DNA of 64,000 bases from Sulfurimonas xiamenensis (GCF_009258045.1 NZ_CP041166.1:1736001-1800000); one strand, 5' to 3'. Positions 28,070-38,626 are shown, numbered from the stretch's first letter. Numbers and translations: made by a program. Notes: generated from the letters alone by a model not told the origin.

Positions 28070-30414
28070 TATTCTCTACCGCACATGACTTTATATTCGC
28101 AGTAGAGACAACTTTTAAGATCTTCGCACCTGCTGAAATTAAGCTCTTGAATATTTAAAAGATCTTTTATATTTGATTCCAAAACTGCAAGTTTCTCTTT
28201 TAAAAATGGCTCATTTACAATTTTTGACTCTTTGAGATCATAGTATCCGCACCCAGTAACATTACCAAATTTTTGCGCGAGCAGATAGTAAAATTCCAGC
28301 TGAAAATCGGTTGCTTCATGCAGATTTTTTTCTGTATAAAGAGGATAAGAACCTGTTTTATAGTCAATAACATAGATATCGCTCTTTTTTTTATCAACTC
28401 TATCTATTTGTCCGACAAGTGTTATACCTGCAAACTCACACTGAAGGCTCTCTTCACACGCTTCGACTCTCCAACCCTGCTTAAATCTTACTACCTCATT
28501 CTCGCAAAAGCTCTCCATTCTTCTTTTTTGCAGTGCAATAAGATACTTCTCAAACTCACTATCTCCGCATGCATTGTCAAGCTCTTTATAAAGGTCTTTT
28601 TGAAGCGCATGCTTATCTGTATAAAAACTCTTTTTTTCGTAAAGATTTTTAAGTGCTTCATGGACATCCTGACCAATCTCATACTCCTGTGGCATATCTT
28701 TTGGAATCTCATGATTTGCTATCTGTTTTATATATTTATAGTAATACTTTCTTCTGCAAGTAAGAAAAGTTTTCAGCTTTGTAGCAGAGAGTTTTTTATC
28801 TTTAAAACTGTACTCCAAAACAATATCTTCATCTTTTTTTATGTCAAAAGCTGCTCTTTGAAAAAGCACGCCTGCATAATCAAGCTCTAAATAGCTGTTT
28901 TTCTCTTCAATACCGAGCTGTTTTAAAAATCTAGAACCGCTACTCTCATCTGATTTTACAAAAGAGATTGCTGCCTCTTTACTTCTGTTTATCAACATCT
29001 CATAATAATGTTTTTGCAGATTTTCTCTGTCTCTCATAGTCGGAAGGTTTGCCATCTCTCTGATATTTGTATTTAAAAACATATCCTTATCACTTTTTTT
29101 TGGAACATGTTTGTCGCTAAAATCAACTATAACAACCGCATCAAACTCCACAGAGCGAGTCTCTAAAACTCCCATAACCGTTATTTTTCCGCCTCGCACA
29201 TCATCAATCGTTCTATTTGCCAATCTTTGCAAAAATAGATTGATTACGGATTTAATATGCATCTCTTTCATAAAAGGTAAAATATTTTTAAAGCTATAAA
29301 GCTCCTCTTCAAAAATTTTAATCTCTTTTTTGTTTGTAAAACTCTCTTTGTAGCTCTTTAAAAAAGCTAAAATATCCACATCTGAGCTCTTTTTATTATA
29401 AATCGAGTATAAATTTAAATAAAACTCATCACCTACGCGCTCAAGCCTTGCTTCATTCTCTTTAGAATCCTGTTCTATATACTTGCATGTAGCATTTAGT
29501 TTCTCATAGATCTTTGTTTTGGCAAAAGGCTCACCCATAGCAAAATTAAAATTAGCACTTTTATCAAAAACCTTAAGTGTCTGCGCAAAATTCTCATCAG
29601 GTAAAATAACTGCGATATTTTCAGGTTTATACCCTTTTTTTACAAACTCATATATCTTTGTTTTCACATAAGCAACTTGCAAAACCGGCTCACTGAAAGA
29701 TTGAGATGTTATCTTTTTATTAAACTCTATTTTCTCTTTTGAGCATATCTTTTTTTTATTAAGAGATAGTGTATATCTATACCCTTGCTCCAGCTCTATA
29801 CCCATATCTAAAAATTTACTCTGCATTTTTGTATTGAATCTTGTAGCGCTAAAGATAATACTAACACTGCTAAACACACAGCACTTCTCTAAAAGTTCGA
29901 GCTCAAAGTTTGTCAGATGCCCATCTACATACAGCTCTACACTTTTATAATTTTTTATATAACTCTCATTAAAAATATAAAGTTTTGGAAGAAATATCTT
30001 ATCGAGAACTTTTCTTTGACTACATAAAGTCTCATATCTTCTATAAAGTTCCTGAAGTATGGCAATATGCTCCTCATACTCGCCATAGATATCAGAGATA
30101 CCAAGATTAGCTATATCATACTTCTCGGCACTTAACTCTTGAAAAAATTTAAATATATAGGATGCATTTTTTGTGAAGGTAAAAAAATTTCTTTTAATTT
30201 GTAGATTTGAAAAACTTTTAAAATCAGCTGCTTCTAAAAGAAGCAAAACTCTGCTGTCCGCATCAAGAGTTTTAAAATCTTTTACTATACATAGATTTGC
30301 TATAAAATCACTCATAGTGATGTAATTTGGCAAAAAAAGAGTTGAACCCTCCACAGCTAACTGCTTCTGTCTAATTGCGCGAGCAGATGGTAAGACTATA
30401 ATAGATTTATTCAT
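28069..30414 (-). CDS. addB: AddB-type nuclease subunit
   Basis: This 781-aa partner of AddA has a C-terminal PD-(D/E)XK nuclease (YVIDYKTGSYPL). It also has the iron-sulfur staple cysteines, with the first in LKTFLTCRRKYYYKY and the last three in CLYCEYKVMC. The N-terminus (SIIVLPSARAIRQKQ) aligns with the helicase-like fold but lacks a recognisable GxGKT Walker A. The inactivated-helicase nature is in line with other Campylobacterota AddB proteins. Its stop overlaps the addA start. Confidence 0.85.
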   Translation of the reverse strand: MNKSIIVLPSARAIRQKQLAVEGSTLFLPNYITMSDFIANLCIVKDFKTLDADSRVLLLLEAADFKSFSNLQIKRNFFTFTKNASYIFKFFQELSAEKYDIANLGISDIYGEYEEHIAILQELYRRYETLCSQRKVLDKIFLPKLYIFNESYIKNYKSVELYVDGHLTNFELELLEKCCVFSSVSIIFSATRFNTKMQSKFLDMGIELEQGYRYTLSLNKKKICSKEKIEFNKKITSQSFSEPVLQVAYVKTKIYEFVKKGYKPENIAVILPDENFAQTLKVFDKSANFNFAMGEPFAKTKIYEKLNATCKYIEQDSKENEARLERVGDEFYLNLYSIYNKKSSDVDILAFLKSYKESFTNKKEIKIFEEELYSFKNILPFMKEMHIKSVINLFLQRLANRTIDDVRGGKITVMGVLETRSVEFDAVVIVDFSDKHVPKKSDKDMFLNTNIREMANLPTMRDRENLQKHYYEMLINRSKEAAISFVKSDESSGSRFLKQLGIEEKNSYLELDYAGVLFQRAAFDIKKDEDIVLEYSFKDKKLSATKLKTFLTCRRKYYYKYIKQIANHEIPKDMPQEYEIGQDVHEALKNLYEKKSFYTDKHALQKDLYKELDNACGDSEFEKYLIALQKRRMESFCENEVVRFKQGWRVEACEESLQCEFAGITLVGQIDRVDKKKSDIYVIDYKTGSYPLYTEKNLHEATDFQLEFYYLLAQKFGNVTGCGYYDLKESKIVNEPFLKEKLAVLESNIKDLLNIQELNFSRCEDLKSCLYCEYKVMCGRE

Positions 30415-30450
30415 AATTTTATTATAACCAATGGCTACCTCTAAAAGCGC

Positions 30451-30957
30451 TTAATACTCTATAACCTCTTTTGATCTTGTATCTGCTTTAATATTATAAA
30501 ATCTTTGGATATCTTCCACTTTTACTTTTGCCATAATATCCCATCTTCCCTCTTGAGGAAGTTTTGTTGCACGAAAGGTATAGATTCCATTTTCTATAAC
30601 AGGATTACTTAACTCTTGGTCATACTTGTGGTTATTTGGTCTTGTGATAACGATTTTAATATCTGCATTATTGACAGGACTGGAAGCACTATCCATAACT
30701 CTGTATTTTACAATACAATTTTTCGAGCTTAACTCATCAGAGATATACTCTATTTTATACCTTTTATTAAACTCTATTGCAGATTTTAGTATCTCATTTG
30801 CTTTTGCATCTGCCTCATGATAACCCATCATATAGGTATCACTCTTTTCAACAGGAAGTTTATTGGCAATAACAATAGTAGCCACACATGCGATAAATAC
30901 AAGTGTTATGGATATTACGATTGAATATGGCCATATTTTAGCGCTTTTTTTACTCAA
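30451..30957 (-). CDS. FixH-like membrane protein of the cbb3 oxidase locus
   Basis: The 168-aa protein has one N-terminal helix (YSIVISITLVFIACVATIVIA) and an extracytoplasmic immunoglobulin-like domain with VKYRVMDSASSPVNNADIKIVITRP and GIYTFRATKLPQEGRWDIMAKV. This is the pattern of FixH proteins that assist copper delivery or assembly of cbb3 oxidase. Start is TTG at 30957, with AAAAGG upstream and overlapping the end of the preceding gene by 8 nt. It is the last gene of the cco cluster. Confidence 0.75.
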   Translation of the reverse strand: MSKKSAKIWPYSIVISITLVFIACVATIVIANKLPVEKSDTYMMGYHEADAKANEILKSAIEFNKRYKIEYISDELSSKNCIVKYRVMDSASSPVNNADIKIVITRPNNHKYDQELSNPVIENGIYTFRATKLPQEGRWDIMAKVKVEDIQRFYNIKADTRSKEVIEY

Positions 30958-31648
30958 GATTTTGCCTTTTTATATATAGTTTTCTTCTAATGTATAAGAA
31001 TATGCCATAAAGTATAAAACCGTAAAAAAGTATTTTTACAAAAAATATACTGTTTTGATTAGCATTGCCGACTGCATTTTCTAGAACTACATTTTTACTT
31101 TTGGCAATTTGTTCTGCAATATCTGCGTACCCGTTAAACATTGCGCCGGAATATTTGCCAAGCAGCTCATCATCTTTAGCTTTTTGAGCCAAAAGAGGAA
31201 TAATTGTCCCATTAGAGTTTGTTGCAATCTCTTTAAATGAAGACCAGCCTTCGCTATAAAAAAGAGCCATAATAAAAGCCTGAATAGGCGAAGCAACGGG
31301 GCTTAAAACCTGTTTTTTATCAAAAAGTGTGTATAAAGAAGTGTCATTTGCCAGAATATCTACTTTCAAATCTATCTCTGAAAATGTCAGTAAGATAGTC
31401 GGCTCATTAAAATCTTTTATCAACTCTTTTTCATAGGCAACTATATTTGTGTTATCAGGCAATTTTTTAAGCATAATAAGTCTTAACGAAACACCTGTTT
31501 TTTGATATAGCTCTGAGCCTAATTTTTCAATATCACTCTTAAATAAAGAGTTAAAAATAATCTCATCTTTATAAAGATACCCGGCTATTAAAGAAGATTT
31601 AAAAACAGTTAAAAGAACAATTATAAAAAATCCTCTTCTAAAATACAA
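30950..31648 (-). CDS. membrane-anchored protein with TPM-like domain, cco cluster
   Basis: The 232-aa protein has an N-terminal hydrophobic signal/anchor, a soluble domain starting near residue 35 (KLGSELYQKTGVSLRLIMLKKL and PTILLTFSEIDLKVDILAND), and a C-terminal helix (SIFFVKILFYGFILYGIFLYI) followed by a basic tail. The domain resembles the TPM fold found in other membrane proteins, but by eye only. The start is TTG 31648, supported by AGGAAG 6 nt upstream. It lies between the 29-aa ORF and the fixH-like gene and is probably an assembly factor. Confidence 0.6.
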   Translation of the reverse strand: MYFRRGFFIIVLLTVFKSSLIAGYLYKDEIIFNSLFKSDIEKLGSELYQKTGVSLRLIMLKKLPDNTNIVAYEKELIKDFNEPTILLTFSEIDLKVDILANDTSLYTLFDKKQVLSPVASPIQAFIMALFYSEGWSSFKEIATNSNGTIIPLLAQKAKDDELLGKYSGAMFNGYADIAEQIAKSKNVVLENAVGNANQNSIFFVKILFYGFILYGIFLYIRRKLYIKRQNLE

Positions 31649-31657
31649 TGAAACTTC

Positions 31658-31747
31658 CTAGCCGATAAAAAGATGATTTGGTGTTAAAACCACATAAAGT
31701 GTATATAGAGCCATAAGCACAAGCCCCCATGAAATTATTTTATCCAT
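31658..31747 (-). CDS. 29-residue membrane mini-protein in the cco operon
   Basis: A short frame reads MDKIISWGLVLMALYTLYVV and then LTPNHLFIG. This is one hydrophobic helix with a charged N-terminus. GGAGTATAGTA precedes the ATG. It sits precisely in the 111-bp space between the DUF4006 gene and the TPM-like gene, whose ribosome-binding site overlaps its stop. The tight packing and the single helix make it a likely real oxidase accessory subunit. I do not recognise a family. Confidence 0.6.
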   Translation of the reverse strand: MDKIISWGLVLMALYTLYVVLTPNHLFIG

Positions 31748-31759
31748 TACTATACTCCT

Positions 31760-31969
31760 TTACTTTACATCAATAATATGATCAGATTCTTTTGAACCAA
31801 TCATTTTAATTGATGTTTCATCTTTTAAATCGTAAAAATTTGAAGAACTTTTTTGTTGCACATTTACAGCCCAAATTGATAAAAAAACTAAAATTGCAAG
31901 CAGCAAAATCGTTGCTATTAACATCCCTGTTATGCCATCAAGAGAGAATATACTTCTATTTTCATTCAT
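31760..31969 (-). CDS. DUF4006 small membrane protein, cbb3 locus
   Basis: This is a 69-aa protein with one hydrophobic helix (GMLIATILLLAILVFLSIWAV) and a polar C-terminal tail ending in HIIDVK. The FSLDGITGMLIA segment matches the DUF4006 family that follows ccoP in Campylobacterota. AAGGAG six nt before ATG 31969 decides the start; a TTG two codons upstream is open. It is placed like CcoS or a CcoH-type accessory protein, but its function is unknown. Confidence 0.75.
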   Translation of the reverse strand: MNENRSIFSLDGITGMLIATILLLAILVFLSIWAVNVQQKSSSNFYDLKDETSIKMIGSKESDHIIDVK

Positions 31970-31979
31970 AACCAACTCC

Positions 31980-32903
31980 TTATTTGCTTAAGCTGGTAAT
32001 ATAAGCACCAACTGCTTCTTTTTGCTTATCATTAAGTCTGTCAAACTTAGGCATAGTGCCGATAATACCTTTTTTACCATGTGCAAGAACATTGCTAACT
32101 AAAACCGGTGTATATGTTACTATACTTGGAGCCACAAACTCCATGCCTTTTCCATCTTCTCCATGACAAGACATACATGCACCTGCAAATACATCAGCAC
32201 CTTCGCCACTCATACCATTTGCGACATACTTTGAAACTATATCAATCTCTGCATCTGTAATAAGAGCTCCAGTATTTACATTAAAAAGACCGTTTCGATC
32301 AGGCATCGGCATCTCCATGCCCAAAAGCTTGTTATTTGATCCATTTTCTATTATATACTTAACTGATTGTTCATCAATTCTTATATTTAAATTTGCCGCT
32401 TTTCCATCAATACCGTCAGCACTTAATCCATGACAAACTTTACACTCTGCCAAATAAACAGACTCTCCCATCTCAACTAATCTTTCGCCTGTAATATCTT
32501 TATATTTTTCTTCAAATTTTGCATTATGAACTGCAACATCTTCATTATATTCACCTATTTGCGAATAGGCATTTAAAGGATATCCGATTGTAAAATACCA
32601 CATACCCCATATCATAGTAAGTAAGAACATAACTGCCCAGCCAGTAGGCAGTTCATTTTTATACTCACCTATACCATCCCAATTTTCATCTGCAAGCTCA
32701 CCGGATGCAGTGTCAACTTGCATCTGACGAACATACTTGATTACGACAAAAACAGTAATGATTACTAATGCAACCGCTCCCGTTACCGCAAGTATATTTA
32801 CAATATCATTATTTAAACCGCCTTTGGATGTTGCTACTGACAAATATGTAGCACCAATCATTGCAACAGTTATAATAATTCCCCAAAGATAAAGCTTATT
32901 CAT
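31980..32903 (-). CDS. ccoP: cbb3-type cytochrome c oxidase, di-heme subunit CcoP
   Basis: This 307-aa subunit has two N-terminal membrane helices (LYLWGIIITVAMIGATYL and ALVIITVFVVIKYV), a third hydrophobic stretch near residue 100 (WAVMFLLTMIWGMWYFTIGYPL), and two periplasmic c-heme sites: CKVCHGLS and CMSCHGEDGKG. It carries electrons from soluble cytochrome c to CcoO. I start at ATG 32903, directly behind AGGAGAGATAT; it overlaps the ccoQ stop by 8 nt (ATGAATAA). A longer open frame upstream has no family support. Confidence 0.94.
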   Translation of the reverse strand: MNKLYLWGIIITVAMIGATYLSVATSKGGLNNDIVNILAVTGAVALVIITVFVVIKYVRQMQVDTASGELADENWDGIGEYKNELPTGWAVMFLLTMIWGMWYFTIGYPLNAYSQIGEYNEDVAVHNAKFEEKYKDITGERLVEMGESVYLAECKVCHGLSADGIDGKAANLNIRIDEQSVKYIIENGSNNKLLGMEMPMPDRNGLFNVNTGALITDAEIDIVSKYVANGMSGEGADVFAGACMSCHGEDGKGMEFVAPSIVTYTPVLVSNVLAHGKKGIIGTMPKFDRLNDKQKEAVGAYITSLSK

Positions 32904-33135
32904 ATATCTCTCCTCTTTTCTTTTCACCTTCAGAAGGTGCCTCACTATCTGATTTAGGAGATACCGGAGTATCATCTATATCATCTTTTAATGCCATATT
33001 GCTATACTGCTCATAATCAATCCCATCAGCATCTTTTTTTTTACTATAGAGATGATATATATATGCATACAAAGCAACAACAAGAAAGAATGTCAGTGCA
33101 AAGTATCCGTAAGCCTGTAACTGTGCAATATCCAC
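32896..33135 (-). CDS. ccoQ: cbb3-type cytochrome c oxidase, small subunit CcoQ
   Basis: This is a 79-aa single-helix protein (YGYFALTFFLVVALYAYIYHLY) with a charged cytoplasmic tail. The start is GTG 33135, with AAGGG six nt upstream. CcoQ helps assemble or stabilise the oxidase and sits between ccoO and ccoP as in other Campylobacterota. It is a little longer than the roughly 55-aa proteobacterial CcoQ, mainly because of the acidic tail. Confidence 0.82.
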   Translation of the reverse strand: MDIAQLQAYGYFALTFFLVVALYAYIYHLYSKKKDADGIDYEQYSNMALKDDIDDTPVSPKSDSEAPSEGEKKRGEIYE

Positions 33136-33147
33136 TTTAAACCCTTT

Positions 33148-33840
33148 TTATTTAAGACTGTTCATATATGCAATTAATGCAACTATTTCAGGAATTTCAC
33201 CTCTAGCCACTGCATCTTTAACATCTTGATCTTTCATATCTGCCACTACAGCCTTTGCCTCTTCGAGAGCCAACTCTTTTGCTTCGGCAACGCTTTTACC
33301 CATTTTAACAACTTTTGTTGAACCATCTTTCATAGGTACCTCTTGATTATAAGGAACTGAAAAATACTCAGCAACAGTAAGCTGCTCCGCAAAAGCAGTC
33401 TCGATATCAGCTTTATTTGTAAACATCCATCTATATGCCGGCATAATAGAACCAGGCACTACGCTTTGCGGATCTTTCATATGATTTTCATGCCAGTCAG
33501 TTGTTCTATAGTTACCAACACGCATTAAATCCGGACCTGTTCTTTTAGAACCCCATAAGAATGGACGGTCATACGCATACTCACCACTTAGTGAATAATG
33601 TCCATAACGATCAGTTTCTGATTTAAATGGACGAATCAGTTGTGAATGACATGCATTACAACTATTTTTTATATAAACTTGACGACCCGCTAGCTCCAGT
33701 GTCGAGTATGGAGCAGTACCAATAACAGGGCGAGATGCTTGCGCAAAACTCGGAAGAATCTCTACTAAACCTGCAAAAGAAATAACTATAAAAACACCTA
33801 CCGCAAAAAAGAACGGATGCTTTTCTAACCAATGAAACAT
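33148..33840 (-). CDS. ccoO: cbb3-type cytochrome c oxidase, mono-heme subunit CcoO
   Basis: The 230-aa subunit has one N-terminal helix (FFFAVGVFIVISFAGLVEIL) and a single c-type heme site (CNACHSQLIRPF). The conserved segments GRQVYIKNSCNACHSQLIRP and RTGPDLMRVGNYRTTDWHENHMKDP are present. It transfers electrons between CcoP and CcoN. It lies 15 nt after ccoN in the ccoNOQP operon. Confidence 0.95.
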   Translation of the reverse strand: MFHWLEKHPFFFAVGVFIVISFAGLVEILPSFAQASRPVIGTAPYSTLELAGRQVYIKNSCNACHSQLIRPFKSETDRYGHYSLSGEYAYDRPFLWGSKRTGPDLMRVGNYRTTDWHENHMKDPQSVVPGSIMPAYRWMFTNKADIETAFAEQLTVAEYFSVPYNQEVPMKDGSTKVVKMGKSVAEAKELALEEAKAVVADMKDQDVKDAVARGEIPEIVALIAYMNSLK

Positions 33841-33855
33841 ATTTTATCCTTTCTA

Positions 33856-35349
33856 TTAAGCGCCCATAGGCGATGCATTTTGTAGCTCTATCTCTTCAAC
33901 ACGACGAGCAGTCATAGTTTTGTAAATGTTATATGCAAACATTAAAAAACCGATTAGATATAATAAACCACCAACACCACGAATTACATAATACGGATGA
34001 AGAACTGTTACCGTATCGATAAATGAGTAAGCTAAATTACCAAACTCATCATGTGCACGCCACATCATACCTTGCGTAATACCTGAAATCCACATAGAAG
34101 TAAAGTACAAAACAACACCTAATGTTTGAATCCAAAACTGCGCTGCCATCAATGACTTAGAGTATAGCTCTCTTTTAAATACGCGAGGTGCCATATGAAA
34201 AAGTGCAGCCATAATCATAAAACCAACCCATCCAAGAACACCATCATGAACATGTCCAACAATCCAGTCTGTAAAGTGAGCAATTGCATTAACAGACTTA
34301 ATAGCTTGAATCGGACCTTCTAATGTTGAAAACATATAAAAAGTTGAAGCTAAAACCATAAATTTAATCAACGGAGAAGCTGCAACTTGCTGCCACTCTC
34401 CCTTCATTGTAAGAAGCATATTGATAGCAGATCCCCAAGACGGAAGAATCAATATTATTGAAAAAATCGAACCCATTGTCTGCATCCAGTCCGGAACAGT
34501 TGAGTATAAAAGATGGTGCCCGCCTGCCCATAGATAAACAAACATTAATCCCCAAAAAGAGAGTAAAGAGAGCTTATACGAATATATGGCTTGACCCGAC
34601 TCTTTGGGTAAAAAGTAGTAAATCATTGCAATAATGGGTACAGTAAAAACAAAAGCAACTGCATTATGTCCATACCACCACTGAACAAGAGCATCATTTG
34701 TACCGGCATACATAGAAACCGAATGATACCATGCGCCTATACCGCTTTCACCGGCAGCAGATGTTGCTAATATTGTCGGTATTTCCATATTGTTAAATAG
34801 ATATAGCATCGCTACACCTAAGAAAGTAGCTATATAGTACCATATTGAAATATAGAGAGATTTTTCACGGCGAATACCGATTAAACCAAACATGCCTATG
34901 CCCCATATAACCCAAATTATTACTATGACGATATCAATAGGCCACTCAAATTCGGCATACTCTTTGGAAGTTGTTATTCCGGCAAACAGCGAAACAACTA
35001 CTGCAAGAACTCCCAATACATATAACCAAAAATGTAACTTGCCTAAAAACATCAAAAAGGCTGATTCACCCATTGACACTTTTAGTACACGCTGACCTAC
35101 ATAATACCAAGTAGCAAAAACACCACTTATTGTAAACCCAAATATTACCGCATCTGTATGCAAAGGACGGAGACGACTGAAATTTGTATATTCTGCCAAA
35201 CTCTCCCCTAAGAATAAATTAGCTTCTGGAAAAGCAAGCTGAAAAGCTAAAATTACACCAATCAGCATTCCAATGATACCAAAAACCACTGTTGTCATCA
35301 TAAACATTTTGGCAATTGTATAGTCATACTCTAATGGACGATTTTCCAT
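33856..35349 (-). CDS. ccoN: cbb3-type cytochrome c oxidase, catalytic subunit CcoN
   Basis: This 497-aa heme-copper oxidase subunit I has about 12 membrane helices. Ligand histidines are in LRPLHTDAVIFG (low-spin heme), WWYGHNAVAFVFTVPII (CuB with the active-site tyrosine-type environment), GGHHLLYSTVPDWMQ (CuB His pair) and VGHVHDGVLGW (heme b3 and low-spin heme). This high-affinity terminal oxidase works at low oxygen. It leads the operon ccoN-O-Q-P-DUF4006-29aa-TPM-like-fixH-like, and a 16-bp palindrome lies just upstream. Confidence 0.96.
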   Translation of the reverse strand: MENRPLEYDYTIAKMFMMTTVVFGIIGMLIGVILAFQLAFPEANLFLGESLAEYTNFSRLRPLHTDAVIFGFTISGVFATWYYVGQRVLKVSMGESAFLMFLGKLHFWLYVLGVLAVVVSLFAGITTSKEYAEFEWPIDIVIVIIWVIWGIGMFGLIGIRREKSLYISIWYYIATFLGVAMLYLFNNMEIPTILATSAAGESGIGAWYHSVSMYAGTNDALVQWWYGHNAVAFVFTVPIIAMIYYFLPKESGQAIYSYKLSLLSFWGLMFVYLWAGGHHLLYSTVPDWMQTMGSIFSIILILPSWGSAINMLLTMKGEWQQVAASPLIKFMVLASTFYMFSTLEGPIQAIKSVNAIAHFTDWIVGHVHDGVLGWVGFMIMAALFHMAPRVFKRELYSKSLMAAQFWIQTLGVVLYFTSMWISGITQGMMWRAHDEFGNLAYSFIDTVTVLHPYYVIRGVGGLLYLIGFLMFAYNIYKTMTARRVEEIELQNASPMGA

Positions 35350-35373
35350 ATATAGACTCCTTAAGATTTAAAA

Positions 35374-35389
35374 CAATTAAGTTTAATTG
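35374..35389. promoter_or_regulatory. 16-bp palindrome upstream of ccoN
   Basis: CAATTAA-GT-TTAATTG is a 7+2+7 inverted repeat 25-40 nt upstream of ccoN. A TATACT on the minus strand (near 35423) could be the -10, so the palindrome would lie in the transcribed leader, as an operator or mRNA element. The half-site does not match the FNR/CRP consensus TTGAT. Confidence 0.35.
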
Positions 35390-35553
35390 AATTTATTAAA
35401 CTAATTAACATACACATGATAACAGTATAAATATTTAAGATTTCTTAAACAATGACATTTTTTTGACATATTTTTCATACTGATGGTTTTTATCCTGTTT
35501 TTAAGTAATAAATTTGTAAAAAATTATTTTTTAAAGGGAAGAGGAAGAAGTTT

Positions 35554-36693
35554 TTATCTTTTTATTAAAGATAAAAACTCATTGAAGATATATCTGCTCT
35601 CTTTTGGGCCAGGGCTGGCTTCTGGGTGATGCTGAACAGAAAATATTGGAGCATTATTGTATTTTAATCCCTCTATTGTATTGTCAAATAGATTAAGATG
35701 TGTAACCTCTGCTACTTCAACAATATTTTGAGGAACATTATAATTGTGATTTTGTGCAGTGATTTCAACCAATCCTGTTTTAATGTTTTTTACAGGATGA
35801 TTACCGCCATGATGACCAAATTTCAATTTATATGTATCATATCCGTGTGATATTGAAAGAAGCTGATGCCCAAGACATATTCCAAACATAGGAACTTTTG
35901 CAGCTATTAATTTTTTTATCTCTTCTTGCTCTTTTTTTAAAACCAGCGGATCACCTGGACCATTTGAGAGAAAAACACCGTCTATCTCTTTTTTATTATA
36001 TCTATCTATTAAATTTTCTGCACTAAAATTATTTGGTATTACTTCAACACTCATTTTAGCGTTTACAAGTTCATTTAAAATATTTCTTTTTACACCAAAA
36101 TCTAAAACTGCTATATTTGCCTCCGGTGTCGGTGCAGAGTTATAATCAAACTCTCTATAATCATAAGTTGACTGAGTATGTTTATATGCTGTTTTTGTAC
36201 TTACTTGCTCTATATAGTTAATATCTTCTATTCTAGGTGATTGAGCCAAAATATTTTTTAACTCTTCTTTATCACTTATTTCAGTAGATGCTATCATCAT
36301 CATAGCACCCTCTTTTCTTAGCATTTTTGTTATATATCTTGTATCAATATCACAAATACCCATAACATTTTGTTCTTTTAAAAAACTAGCCAGTGATGCT
36401 TCTGCTCTAAAATTGGAGTATCTATCCTGATACTTTCTAACTATCATTCCTTTTGCATGTGCAGATTTACTCTCCATATCTTGAGAATTAACCCCGACAT
36501 TACCAATTTCTGGCATTGTAAAAGTTACAAACTGACCGGCATAAGACGGATCTGACATTACTTCCTGATACCCACTCATAGAAGTGTTAAACACAATCTC
36601 GCCAACTACAGTATCTTCTGCACCAAAACTATGAGCCTCTAAAAAAGTTCCATTTTCAAAATATAGCCAAACTTTTTTTGTTAAAACTTTCAT
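35554..36693 (-). CDS. carA: carbamoyl-phosphate synthase, small (glutaminase) subunit
   Basis: CarA provides ammonia from glutamine for carbamoyl phosphate, feeding arginine and pyrimidine synthesis. The N-terminal CPSase domain has FNTSMSGYQEVMSDPSYAGQ. The glutaminase domain has the catalytic cysteine in FGICLGHQLLS and histidine/glutamate in QHHPEASPGP. The length of 379 aa is typical. ATG 36693 is chosen for its GGAG spacing; GTG 36699 is an alternative. The 5' end overlaps the DUF507 gene end, so both are in one transcript. carB is not in the window. Confidence 0.95.
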   Translation of the reverse strand: MKVLTKKVWLYFENGTFLEAHSFGAEDTVVGEIVFNTSMSGYQEVMSDPSYAGQFVTFTMPEIGNVGVNSQDMESKSAHAKGMIVRKYQDRYSNFRAEASLASFLKEQNVMGICDIDTRYITKMLRKEGAMMMIASTEISDKEELKNILAQSPRIEDINYIEQVSTKTAYKHTQSTYDYREFDYNSAPTPEANIAVLDFGVKRNILNELVNAKMSVEVIPNNFSAENLIDRYNKKEIDGVFLSNGPGDPLVLKKEQEEIKKLIAAKVPMFGICLGHQLLSISHGYDTYKLKFGHHGGNHPVKNIKTGLVEITAQNHNYNVPQNIVEVAEVTHLNLFDNTIEGLKYNNAPIFSVQHHPEASPGPKESRYIFNEFLSLIKR

Positions 36694-36698
36694 ATTCA

Positions 36699-37250
36699 CT
36701 ACTCCATGCCTCTTTTTGTAAGCTCTTCTCTATAGAGCTTTTCATATAAAATATCAAACTCGTCAGTTCCCGGAATATACTTCTTTTTGTATGTTCTAAT
36801 TTTGTCCATTATTATATTATCCAGCTCAGAAGCTTCTGTTATAAAAGATGTAATCGCATTAAAAATAATATTTTTAATACGATTTTCTGTTACATCAAAA
36901 TGAATCAGATCCTCTTCATAAAGCTCATCTAAAATTTTATGCGAAATATCTGAATAACGCTCTTCATAATTTAAGATAACACCAAATTCAGGAGCTAGCT
37001 TTTTCTTTATCATAAAAAAGAGCTGTCTCTCATCAACAAGATTAAACTCTATCTGCTCTTCATTTGCTTCACAAATCTCTCTCGCCTTCTCTTCCAAAGC
37101 AATCTCTTGCTTAACATCATGTGCTAATATTTTTTGAGATTCCTGTGCAATTGGCTCAAGACCCTTTGTCATCGTAACAACACCACTCTTCTTTAAATCA
37201 ACTGCAATCTTATTCGCTATATGAGGTATAGTTTTAAGTGATATTTTCAT
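36699..37250 (-). CDS. DUF507-family protein
   Basis: The 183-aa protein is helical and acidic, with the DUF507 pattern SLKTIPHIANKIAVDL at the start and LNYEERYSDISHKILDEL near residue 115. It has no signal peptide. In Campylobacterota this family is conserved next to carA; its role is unknown. It is cut from carA by only a few bases, so a joint transcript is likely. Confidence 0.8.
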   Translation of the reverse strand: MKISLKTIPHIANKIAVDLKKSGVVTMTKGLEPIAQESQKILAHDVKQEIALEEKAREICEANEEQIEFNLVDERQLFFMIKKKLAPEFGVILNYEERYSDISHKILDELYEEDLIHFDVTENRIKNIIFNAITSFITEASELDNIIMDKIRTYKKKYIPGTDEFDILYEKLYREELTKRGME

Positions 37251-37363
37251 CGATAGACCCTACTTGTTTTAAAATAAATTTGGATATTTTACAATAAGTA
37301 AGGTTAGTTTATGATTAGAAAATAAACTACTTTACTTAATATTGCTGATAACTTAAAAGCTGT

Positions 37364-38626
<1,263 letters not shown>

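Noticed and set aside
28273-28890. Plus-strand open frame of 205 codons opposite addB
   Set aside because: It is antisense to a well-supported nuclease gene, has low-complexity Phe/Leu/Ile content from complementary codons and no ribosome-binding site.
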